A stretch of 34,870 nt of DNA from Nitrospinaceae bacterium (GTDB lineage Bacteria; Nitrospinota; Nitrospinia; Nitrospinales; Nitrospinaceae). The DNA lies in the NCBI GenBank assembly GCA_028278405.1, contig JANQEK010000045.1, positions 1 through 34,870 of the forward strand, in the 5' to 3' direction. This document shows, in pieces, positions 1-7,846 of this stretch. Below the pieces are notes generated by a model. That model made no database searches. It had not been told where the DNA came from and was given only the letters and a program-made list of their open reading frames with translations. The translations under genes and the position numbers were made by a program. How positions within the stretch are numbered: the stretch's first letter is position 1; the number at the start of each line of letters is the position of its first letter.

Positions 1-671
1 TGAACCGGATACACCCCTCCGGACAACCCGGACACCTTGCGTACAGGAACCTCAAAGAATTTTTCCTCACCGCCGCGAAGCGTGAATCCCATCATTCCCT
101 GAAAACGGTCGGCTGACAATTCAGGAGGCAGGAGCAACATCATCCGAATATTCTTAAAAGAGGACGAGGGATTTTGGAGCAATATCCTGACAAGGGAGGA
201 GTTTTCGTCGGCGTTGGCGATCAAGCTTCCCTTGATCAGTGAAACCTTGGGTTCCCCAAAATAAAAGGAATCGGTGTGCACACTCGTGTGTGATTCGAGT
301 GCTCTCTCCTCATCTTTATAACGAACCATGGCCACCACCGGATAACTGCCGACAAGCCCCACGGGTGGATGCTTTGTATTCACCAGAGTCATACTTTGAC
401 CGGGCTCCAACCGATGGATCATCGGCATGTGAGACATGCTGTGATGAAAATGAAACATCGGATGAACGTGAAACAGGGGTTGAGAACCGGAATTGTTCAA
501 AGTTAGAGCGATCGTAACGCGGCCGTCATCGGCGACTTGCGATTTTGTGGAGAGCTTCAGAGGGGTATCGCCCATTGAAAGGGCTGGAATTGATAAAATG
601 ATCCCTAATGCGGTCCAAACCATGATTCCCGCAGTTTGAAAGAAAGACAGCTGACGGAAGGCCGGTTTCAT
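1..671 (-). CDS. Exported protein with His/Met-rich cluster, 3' end outside window
   Basis: Reading the minus strand from an ATG at 671 gives an uninterrupted frame of 223 codons that leaves the window at base 1, so the C-terminus is missing. An in-frame TAA lies two codons upstream of the ATG, which limits the start. Residues about 14-32 are hydrophobic and end in a signal-peptidase-like site, so the protein is probably secreted or lipid-bilayer anchored. The following region looks like beta-rich, Ig-like sequence. Residues 68-86 hold seven histidines and four methionines in 19 positions, a composition often seen in copper or other soft-metal binding segments; metal binding is an inference. 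I recognise no family. The gene is divergent from the slipin gene with a 132-base gap. No clear Shine-Dalgarno sequence is visible. Confidence 0.75.
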   Translation of the reverse strand, partial: MKPAFRQLSFFQTAGIMVWTALGIILSIPALSMGDTPLKLSTKSQVADDGRVTIALTLNNSGSQPLFHVHPMFHFHHSMSHMPMIHRLEPGQSMTLVNTKHPPVGLVGSYPVVAMVRYKDEERALESHTSVHTDSFYFGEPKVSLIKGSLIANADENSSLVRILLQNPSSSFKNIRMMLLLPPELSADRFQGMMGFTLRGGEEKFFEVPVRKVSGLSGGVYPV

Positions 672-803
672 ATTTTAAGTGTACCATAAGGCTGAACCAA
701 TACCGCCCCTGCCAAATAGAGCCATCTTTTTTCGGGTCAGCCATGAAAATGCGGTATCATATGGCCAATGGGATTCTAAAACCGTTTCCAGGGGGTACCT
801 GCC

Positions 804-1577
804 ATGCAACCAATCTATTTCGCTTTGATTCTGCTCCTCATGATCGTCTTAAGCGCGATCAAAATCCTTCGCGAATACGAGCGCGGGGTCATTTTCCTCT
901 TAGGCAAATTCTACAGGGTTAAGGGACCCGGGATCATCATCGTCATTCCCGGCATCCAGAAAATGGTAAAGGTCAGCCTGCGTACGGTGGTGATGGATGT
1001 GCCGCCTCAAGACATCATCACCAAAGACAACGTTACGGTCAAAGTCAACGCGGTGGTCTATTTCCGCGTGATCGATCCCCGAAAAGCCATTATCGAGGTG
1101 GAAGACTTCCTGTATGCCACCTCCCAAATCTGCCAGACCACCCTGCGGAGTATTCTCGGTCAAAGCCAGCTCGACGACCTGTTGTCAAACCGGGAGGAAA
1201 TCAACAACCACCTGCAGAAGGTCATCGACGACCAAACCGAGCCCTGGGGCATCAAAGTTGCCAATGTGGAAGTAAAAAATGTCGATCTGCCGCAGGAAAT
1301 GCAGAGAGCATTGGCCAAACAGGCCGAGGCGGAGCGGGAACGGCGCGCCAAGGTCATTCATTCCCTTGGTGAGTATGAAGCAGCGGAAAAAATCGGTGAT
1401 GCGGCGGATATCATCAACCAGCATCCACCAGCCCTGCAGTTGCGTTTCCTTCAAACCATGCTGGACATTTCGGTGGACAAAACCACGACCACCTTTTTCC
1501 CGCTTCCTATTGAGCTTTTTGGGCCTTTTTTGAAGGGAAGCGACTCTAAAGGCAACAACAATCCCGGAACGGCATAA
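804..1577 (+). CDS. Slipin / stomatin-like SPFH membrane protein
   Basis: The 257-residue product starts with one hydrophobic segment (about residues 3-20). The SPFH (band 7) domain follows, with the family-typical string [13 protein letters not shown] and a conserved pattern through residues 20-180, including [14 protein letters not shown] charged Ala/Glu/Arg helix ([15 protein letters not shown]) precedes a short C-terminal tail. SPFH proteins oligomerise on membranes, organise microdomains and can modulate membrane proteases. Length and layout fit bacterial slipins. A GGGGG run lies about eight bases before the ATG and supports this start. Slipins are commonly paired with an NfeD protein and a ClpP-class membrane protease; neither is adjacent here, so the gene may act alone or with partners elsewhere. 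Confidence 0.93.
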   Translation: MQPIYFALILLLMIVLSAIKILREYERGVIFLLGKFYRVKGPGIIIVIPGIQKMVKVSLRTVVMDVPPQDIITKDNVTVKVNAVVYFRVIDPRKAIIEVEDFLYATSQICQTTLRSILGQSQLDDLLSNREEINNHLQKVIDDQTEPWGIKVANVEVKNVDLPQEMQRALAKQAEAERERRAKVIHSLGEYEAAEKIGDAADIINQHPPALQLRFLQTMLDISVDKTTTTFFPLPIELFGPFLKGSDSKGNNNPGTA

Positions 1578-1755
1578 CGGGCACCGCCACCCGGCTTTTC
1601 CTTAAAACCTTGAATCTAGGCTCTGTAAAGTCCTTTCGAGTCCTGATCCGGTCACCAGTTCCCGTTGGCTCATCCGCAGCTTTTAGCCTCCTTTTATGGG
1701 GAAAAGCATCCTGGGATGTAATAAAATATCCCTAAGTAACCAGGATTTTGGGCCT

Positions 1756-4700
1756 ATGGATTCCTCAAAAACAATCAAAAATTTTCTGGATCGCGTCCAC
1801 CGGAGACGGAAAAACATCCGTCTGGCTCAGGGTGTGTTACAGCTTTTGACATGGGCTCTCGCCAGTGCGTTGGCCGCCAATTTGGTCGCTTATTTTTCGG
1901 ATAATCCCCGTCCCTTTTTGAACCCATTCCTCATCATATCGGTTGGCTTTATTGGGCTTGGAGTGATTTTCCTGCTGGTTAAAAGGCTGTTTTTTAAAAC
2001 ACCGCCCTATCAAACCGCCTTGTGGGTCGAAAACAATGTCGATGGCTTTAATAACTCTCTCGTCAGTTCGGTCCAGTTGGAACCGCTTCTGGCTGAATCG
2101 CCCTCAACCGGCACTGGCCTGTCGCGGGACATGGTCCGGGAGTTGATCCAGAGAACCGGCCAGCGCATTCAAACCCTCAAAGCCAACGAAATTGTTTCCC
2201 GGACCCCGCTGGTCCGAAGCGGTCAATGGATTGCAGGTGTTTTTCTCATTGCGTTGACTGTCGCTTTACTCCTTCCCGATTTCATGACGCGGGGTTATAA
2301 CCATTGGGTCCAACCACCTGCCCTCGCTCAAGTGACAACCGATTCAGATTCGTCGGAGCAGACCCCAGCAACTCCGGAAAGTAAAATTCAATATTCCATC
2401 GACCAACTGAATTTGACTTTTAACTTTCCCGCGTACACCCGGAAAAAGTCCGTCACTCATGATTCATCGGACGGAGCAATCAAAGTACTGCCCGGCACAG
2501 AGGTTCTTCTTAAAGGAATTGCGAGCGCTCCTGTCGAAGGCGCTTCGCTGGTACTCAACGGCAGGGACAACCTTTCCATGACCGTTCGGAACCAAACCAC
2601 GCTGGAAGGACGATTCATTGTAAAAGAGCCGGGCTTTTATCAGTTTCGTCTCAAATCTCCGAAAGGAGAAAAAGCTCTACTCGCTGAAAAATACCCGATC
2701 GCACTTAACAGGGATAAAGCTCCGAAAATTAACATCCTTTTAGCCAACCCCAAACCTGTTTACGACTTGTCCAACAAGGTTCAGTTTTATTACGAAGGGA
2801 AAGATGATTTCGGCATCCACAAAATCGACCTGGTTATTGATGTTGAGGGCCATATCCAGCGAAAAACCATCAAAAGAATCAAGGGTCCCCAAAAAATCAT
2901 AAAGGATGGATACACGTGGGAACTCAGCACAATGGATTTCCGGCCCGGTGACCGAGTGCATTATTATCTCGAAATCGAGGACAATGACAATGTCTTCGGT
3001 CCCAACACGGGACAGTCCGAAGTCTTTTCATTTGATGTATTCGACGAACAAAAGCAGCGGCTGGACCTTTTGGCATTGCAGGAGCAGTTGATCGATAAAA
3101 TGGTCGCCTTGCTGGCGGTCAGCCTGGTGACGGATATCACCGATATGAAAAATTCGCCGGACGGCATGGCAAAACTCAAGCATGTACTGGCTTCCAGCAG
3201 CAATCAGCTGATTGATATTATTGGGCTGGCCCAATCCATCGAATCCCAGGCCAAGGAAATCGAATCGTTTCCTCAACCTTATTTAACTCTGCTGGACAAT
3301 ATTATTTCCGGATTCAACGAGATCCGACAGGATCAGATTGAAGCCATGAACCGGATCACTAACGCGATGACCCGGGCGACCCCTATCGGCCTCAACTTTC
3401 CGCCTTTGGAATCCGTCCACGAACGTCTCATCACACATCTGGAACGGGACATCCTTTTCCTCATTAAAATACTCAATCGTGAGCGGATGGAGCAAGCGCT
3501 GAATCTCGATCAAACACTGACCGAACTGACGGAATCCCTCCGGGAAGAATTCCAAAAAGCCAAAGACAAAAAAGGTAAAGCCAACACGCCTCAGTTCAAG
3601 AAGGCCCTGGCCAAAATCAAAGAAACTCTTCAGCAAATCATGGAACAACTGGCGCGACAGAATCAGGGCATGCCGGATGAATTTCTCAATCCCAACGCTT
3701 TTGAAAATCTCAGCATGGAATCCTTCACCGCCTCTCTGGAGAAACTGATGGACCTGGTCAACCAGGGCAAAATCGACGAGGCCATGGAAGAGCTGCAAAA
3801 ACTTTCGGACGATCTCCGCGCATTTTCCGAGCAGCTGGACAATATGGACGCCGGTCAGGAAAACCTGGTGGACATGCAAATTATGAAGAAGTTGGACGAG
3901 GCGCTGGAGAAAATCGGCGCAATGGAAGAGAATCAGAAGAAACTTCTCGACCAAACCACGCAATTAAATAAAACCCTGCGCTCCAAGCAATCGGAAAAGT
4001 TTGAAAGCCGATTGGAAGAATTCTTTGCGGACCTGCGTAAGGATGTGCAGGCCATTCTCACCATTCTAAATAAAGACCAGCGAATTCTGGACGAGCACCC
4101 GGACATGAAGGAACTCCTCGCGCTGATGGACCAACAAGCAAAAATCAGCGAGCGGATTCAAAAACTGAATCAAGGCGCTATCGACTCCGTCGGCAAATCA
4201 AAACTTCGCAACAATTTTACGAAGCTCAACAAGGCCCGCGAGGAACTGTCCGCCAATGTGGAAGAGCAGCAGGTGCTTCAGATGAAGATGTTTTTCGGCT
4301 ACAGGAACTACCTGCCCGAGCTTGTGGAAAAGTACAACAAACTGGAGGAATTCACCGAGCTGATGGACTTATTCGAATTCAGCGCTTTGTTCAAGAATAC
4401 CTATCCTGAAGTCTTCCGGTGGCAAAACCATTTTCGCACTTCCCGAAAACTGGATCCGGAACTCCTGGATGAAATAAAGGTCGATCTGTTGACCGTCACA
4501 CAAATCAACAGTGAAATATCCAAGAAACTCGGAACGATGATGCGCGACATCAAACAGGATTACCAGAATCTCATCTCCGAGGAAAACAAGCAGGAAATGC
4601 AGCAAATGGCCGGCAAGCAGAAAGGTTTGCGAAAACAATCGGAAGAGTTGTCCCAGATGTTCCAAAAAATGACCCAGGACAACCCCATGATCAACCCCAT

Positions 4701-5097
4701 GCTATCCCGCAAAATGAATTTGGGCGGAAGGCATATGAAAACAGCTGAAAGCCGGTTGCAAAAAGGCCAGATTCCGGAAAGCATTTCGTCGGAAAACCAG
4801 GCTTTGCAGCAACTCTCGGAAACACGGGAAATGCTGGACCAGTTGAAGGAAGCCAGCCAGCGCCCCAGTCGATCACGAAGCCAGCGGACACTTCGGTTGG
4901 GACGGGGACAGGCACCGGACAGCAAACGCGGCGGCCAGTCCACCCGCATGCAACAGGAGAAAGTCAACCTTCCAACGGAAGATCAATATAAAGTTCCCGG
5001 CCAGTTCCGTGAAGAAATTTTGGAAGCGATGAAAAACCAGTACCCCAAACAATACGAACGGCTGGTGGGCGAATACTACAAGGATTTAGTGAAATGA
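1756..5097 (+). CDS. Giant membrane-anchored coiled-coil protein, DUF4175-like
   Basis: The frame is open from an ATG at 1696, but 1756 is preferred because it has an AGGA about 11 bases upstream and 1696 has no ribosome site. From 1756 the product is 1113 residues. Three hydrophobic segments lie near residues 27-47, 54-79 and 158-176. A beta-rich probably periplasmic part (about 200-430) follows, then a very long Gln/Glu/Lys/Leu-rich helical and coiled-coil region up to about residue 1040, and a basic tail. Membrane topology plus a long coiled coil next to a MoxR ATPase is characteristic of DUF4175/TIGR02302-type proteins; that family name is from memory and was not checked. Its TGA overlaps the ATG of the next gene (ATGA), which indicates translational coupling. 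The likely role is envelope assembly or quality control; the exact function is unknown. Confidence 0.8.
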   Translation: MDSSKTIKNFLDRVHRRRKNIRLAQGVLQLLTWALASALAANLVAYFSDNPRPFLNPFLIISVGFIGLGVIFLLVKRLFFKTPPYQTALWVENNVDGFNNSLVSSVQLEPLLAESPSTGTGLSRDMVRELIQRTGQRIQTLKANEIVSRTPLVRSGQWIAGVFLIALTVALLLPDFMTRGYNHWVQPPALAQVTTDSDSSEQTPATPESKIQYSIDQLNLTFNFPAYTRKKSVTHDSSDGAIKVLPGTEVLLKGIASAPVEGASLVLNGRDNLSMTVRNQTTLEGRFIVKEPGFYQFRLKSPKGEKALLAEKYPIALNRDKAPKINILLANPKPVYDLSNKVQFYYEGKDDFGIHKIDLVIDVEGHIQRKTIKRIKGPQKIIKDGYTWELSTMDFRPGDRVHYYLEIEDNDNVFGPNTGQSEVFSFDVFDEQKQRLDLLALQEQLIDKMVALLAVSLVTDITDMKNSPDGMAKLKHVLASSSNQLIDIIGLAQSIESQAKEIESFPQPYLTLLDNIISGFNEIRQDQIEAMNRITNAMTRATPIGLNFPPLESVHERLITHLERDILFLIKILNRERMEQALNLDQTLTELTESLREEFQKAKDKKGKANTPQFKKALAKIKETLQQIMEQLARQNQGMPDEFLNPNAFENLSMESFTASLEKLMDLVNQGKIDEAMEELQKLSDDLRAFSEQLDNMDAGQENLVDMQIMKKLDEALEKIGAMEENQKKLLDQTTQLNKTLRSKQSEKFESRLEEFFADLRKDVQAILTILNKDQRILDEHPDMKELLALMDQQAKISERIQKLNQGAIDSVGKSKLRNNFTKLNKAREELSANVEEQQVLQMKMFFGYRNYLPELVEKYNKLEEFTELMDLFEFSALFKNTYPEVFRWQNHFRTSRKLDPELLDEIKVDLLTVTQINSEISKKLGTMMRDIKQDYQNLISEENKQEMQQMAGKQKGLRKQSEELSQMFQKMTQDNPMINPMLSRKMNLGGRHMKTAESRLQKGQIPESISSENQALQQLSETREMLDQLKEASQRPSRSRSQRTLRLGRGQAPDSKRGGQSTRMQQEKVNLPTEDQYKVPGQFREEILEAMKNQYPKQYERLVGEYYKDLVK

Positions 5098-6671
5098 ATC
5101 ATCTGTTGAAACAAATCTGGTTGGTTGCTGGAGCTTTGGTCGTGTTGTCTGTTTTTAATGGATCGGCCCATGCCGATTTGCAGACTGAAGTGACCGAAGG
5201 TTACCTGCTGATCGACCAATGGCGATTCGAGGAAGCAGAAGTTCAAACACAGAAACTGCTGAAGCAGTATCCGAATTCGGGGGATGTCCATTTTCTCAAC
5301 GCGCGAGTTGAATTTTATAAAGGGAACTACGAGAAAGCCTGGAAAATTCTGGAAACCGTCGACGACCAGTACCACACCGTGAAAGAATTCAAAACCCTGG
5401 TCAACAACACCCGAGAGGCCACTTCCGTTTTCGTGACACAGGAATCGGAACATTTTATCTTCCGTTATATCGACGGCCCCGACCAGGTGCTCATTCCCTA
5501 CGCCAAGGAAGTCATGGAAAAATCATACCAGGTGCTGGGTAAGATTCTGGGATACTTTCCCAAGCAGAAAGTGCGGGTCGAGATTTATCCCGACCGCATT
5601 CCCTTCTCCCGCATCTCGCCACTCACATTAAAAGATATCATGACGTCCGGCACCGTCGCCCTCTGCAAGTACAACCGCATCATGATGATCTCCCCCGGTT
5701 CCCTGGTGCGCGGCTACAGTTGGATGGATACACTGAGCCATGAATACACGCATTACCTGCTCAGCAGCAAAAGCCACAACAATGCACCGTTGTGGCTTCA
5801 TGAAGGTATTGCCAAATATCTGGAAACCCGCTGGCGAAAAGATGCTGATTACATGACTCCCATCATGGAAACCATCCTGGCCGACGGACTCGCCAACGAT
5901 TACATGATCGCACTGGAAGACATGATGCCGTCCCTCGCCAAGCTCAAGAGCGCAGAGGACGTCCAACTGGCCTACGCCGAAGTCGCTGCCATGGTCGATT
6001 ACATGGTTCAGCAAAAAGGTGAAACCGTTCTGGCTCAACTGGCAACCTCCCTGGCTGAAGACACACCGTTTGAAATGGCTATGGAAACCGTCGTCGGCAA
6101 AAGCCTGAATGAATTTCAGATCGAATGGGAGAAACATATGGATGGCCGTCAGTTGAAAACTATCCCCGGCCTGACCGTATTAAAATTCCGTTTTAAAAAC
6201 CATCGATCGCCCGGCGAAAATGATTCCGCCAAGGAAGCCGCGCTTCAGGAAGCGGGCAGTCAACGGGCGCACGACCTCACCATGCTCGGTGATATTCTGA
6301 AATCCCGCCAGTACATCCAGGCCGCGATCGTGGAATACAAAAAGGCCATCGACGAATCAAAAATGCTGTCGCCTATTCTCTACAACAAACTGGCCGGGAC
6401 CTATCTCCTGCAAAAGGATTACGCCAAGTCCGAAGCGCTGCTCCGGAAAAGCCTGAATTACTACCCGCAATTCACCACGACTCTGACACACCTTGGTGAA
6501 CTGTATTACATGAAAAAGGATTACGCCGCTGCCGAGGAATTTTTTCAGAAAGCGGTACGCATCAACCCATTCAATCCACTGGTGCATTCCCGCCTTATCA
6601 ACATCTACGCCACCTTGGGAGAAACCGAAAAGAAGGAACAGCAGGGATTGTTGTACAGCTACATAAAATAG
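5094..6671 (+). CDS. Exported TPR protein with peptidase MA-like HExxH domain
   Basis: The 525-residue product has an N-terminal signal peptide (residues about 1-27, ending in AHA) and so should act in the periplasm. Helical TPR-like repeats follow (about 35-110). A gluzincin-type metalloprotease domain carries the zinc motif HEYTH at 216-220, with a downstream glutamate in WLHEGIAKY (H236, E237), the arrangement of peptidase MA-like (PF13485) proteins. The C-terminal third (about 390-515) is a run of TPR repeats suited to protein binding. The start overlaps the stop of the upstream coiled-coil gene by four bases, so the two products are probably made together. With the MoxR gene downstream it looks like one envelope-maintenance module. 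Whether the protease is active is untested, but all visible zinc ligands are intact. Confidence 0.85.
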   Translation: MNHLLKQIWLVAGALVVLSVFNGSAHADLQTEVTEGYLLIDQWRFEEAEVQTQKLLKQYPNSGDVHFLNARVEFYKGNYEKAWKILETVDDQYHTVKEFKTLVNNTREATSVFVTQESEHFIFRYIDGPDQVLIPYAKEVMEKSYQVLGKILGYFPKQKVRVEIYPDRIPFSRISPLTLKDIMTSGTVALCKYNRIMMISPGSLVRGYSWMDTLSHEYTHYLLSSKSHNNAPLWLHEGIAKYLETRWRKDADYMTPIMETILADGLANDYMIALEDMMPSLAKLKSAEDVQLAYAEVAAMVDYMVQQKGETVLAQLATSLAEDTPFEMAMETVVGKSLNEFQIEWEKHMDGRQLKTIPGLTVLKFRFKNHRSPGENDSAKEAALQEAGSQRAHDLTMLGDILKSRQYIQAAIVEYKKAIDESKMLSPILYNKLAGTYLLQKDYAKSEALLRKSLNYYPQFTTTLTHLGELYYMKKDYAAAEEFFQKAVRINPFNPLVHSRLINIYATLGETEKKEQQGLLYSYIK

Positions 6672-6753
6672 ATTACACTGAACCAGGTAAAGTTTTCGGC
6701 TTGCCCAACACACAACGAACGTGGTCATAAATATTTAACATAAAAGAGATTTT

Positions 6754-7758
6754 ATGCCGACAGAGACAACCGCTCAAGATTTGGAACTGGCCAAGGAACT
6801 ACTGGAAGCCAAGGAAAAAGTCACCCGCGAAATTCACAAGGTGATTATCGGGCAGGATGCCGTGATCGAGGATTTACTGGTCGCACTGTTTTCGCGCGGG
6901 CACTGCCTGTTTGTCGGCGTTCCCGGCCTCGCGAAAACTCTATTGGTGAGTTCCCTTGCGAAAATCCTCCATCTCAAGTTCAGCCGGATTCAGTTCACAC
7001 CGGACCTGATGCCGTCGGACATCACTGGCACAGAGATTCTCTACGAAGACCAGGCGACCAAACACCGGGAGTTCCGGTTCATTAAGGGTCCGATCTTTTC
7101 GAATATCATCCTGGCGGACGAGATCAACCGCACTCCACCTAAAACACAAGCGGCCCTGTTACAGGCCATGCAGGAACTGCAGGTTACAGCCGGTCCCGAA
7201 ACTTATAAACTGGACCAGCCCTTCCTCGTGTTCGCCACGCAGAACCCTATCGAACACGAGGGCACCTACCCGCTTCCCGAAGCTCAATTGGACCGGTTCA
7301 TGTTCATCGTCAACGTGGATTACCCGACGAAAGAAGAGGAAGTGGAAATCGCCCTGTCGACCACTTCCGGCCATAAACCGGAACTGGAAGTGGTGATGCA
7401 GGCTGATCGAATTCTGGAGCTGCAAAACCTGGTACCGCGTGTGCCCGTCGCCGAGCACGTCGCGCATTACGCGGTCGACTTGGTACAGAGCAGCCGGCCC
7501 GGCAACGGAGCCACTCCCAATTTCGTTAACGAATGGGTGAACTGGGGCGCGGGTCCCCGCGCTTCCCAATATCTGGTGCTTGCCGCCAAAGCGCGCGCAT
7601 TGATGGACAATCGCGTCGCCGCTACCGTTGAAGATATCCGGAGCGTCGCCCGGCAGGTGCTGGAACACCGCATCATCCTCAACTTCAAAGCCGAAGCCGA
7701 GAACATCAAACCCACCGACATCATCGACAAATTGCTCGCCTCCGTGAAAGCGGGATAA
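6754..7758 (+). CDS. MoxR-family AAA+ ATPase
   Basis: This 334-residue protein is a full-length MoxR-type ATPase (AAA_3 core plus lid). The Walker A is the MoxR variant GVPGLAKT near residue 55, Walker B is ILADEINR, sensor 1 lies in FATQNPIE, and the arginine-finger region is LPEAQLDRF. MoxR proteins are chaperone-like ATPases that mature or load cofactors into envelope or VWA-domain partners. It follows the DUF4175-like and peptidase genes on the same strand after an 82-base gap, a grouping that usually continues with a DUF58 gene and VWA/Bat genes. Here the next gene is instead the unrelated AT-rich PHP-ATPase, so the expected operon appears to be cut off. The start has an AAAGAGA just upstream. 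Confidence 0.95.
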   Translation: MPTETTAQDLELAKELLEAKEKVTREIHKVIIGQDAVIEDLLVALFSRGHCLFVGVPGLAKTLLVSSLAKILHLKFSRIQFTPDLMPSDITGTEILYEDQATKHREFRFIKGPIFSNIILADEINRTPPKTQAALLQAMQELQVTAGPETYKLDQPFLVFATQNPIEHEGTYPLPEAQLDRFMFIVNVDYPTKEEEVEIALSTTSGHKPELEVVMQADRILELQNLVPRVPVAEHVAHYAVDLVQSSRPGNGATPNFVNEWVNWGAGPRASQYLVLAAKARALMDNRVAATVEDIRSVARQVLEHRIILNFKAEAENIKPTDIIDKLLASVKAG

Positions 7759-7782
7759 ATACGTGCCTCAATCCAGCTTCCC

Positions 7783-7811
7783 TTGACAAAATAGGCCACT
7801 AGGCCTATTTT
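7783..7811 (+). promoter_or_regulatory. Promoter with a palindrome filling the -35/-10 spacer
   Basis: A perfect -35 box TTGACA (7783-7788) is followed after exactly 17 bases by TATTTT (7806-7811) as a -10 box. The spacer and -10 are occupied by a perfect inverted repeat with 10-base arms, AAAATAGGCC (7788-7797) and GGCCTATTTT (7802-7811), around the loop ACTA. Two readings are possible: an operator bound by a repressor controlling the PHP-ATPase gene, or a factor-independent terminator ending the moxR transcript, since the right arm ends in Ts. Both may apply. The promoter fits the position of the 7847 start. Confidence 0.55.
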
Positions 7812-7823
7812 TAGGTATACCTA
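7812..7823. promoter_or_regulatory. Perfect 12-base palindrome beside the promoter, possible operator
   Basis: TAGGTATACCTA is its own reverse complement. It sits directly after the -10 box, over the expected transcription start of the 7847 gene. The larger palindrome next to it shares the half-site TAGG, so two related dimeric binding sites are possible. No regulator gene is adjacent. Confidence 0.45.
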
Positions 7824-7846
7824 TCAATTAGTTTATCTAGGGTTTT

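Noticed and set aside
1696-1755. Upstream ATG for the coiled-coil protein
   Set aside because: No ribosome site precedes it, and the ATG at 1756 has one and gives a natural basic N-terminus.
1578-1755. GC-rich CGGG/CCCG stem after the slipin gene as terminator
   Set aside because: Only four pairs with a long loop and no proper T-run.
3283-3963. Long minus-strand frame inside the coiled-coil gene
   Set aside because: A Phe/Leu/His-rich shadow of the Glu/Lys/Gln-rich coiled coil on the other strand.
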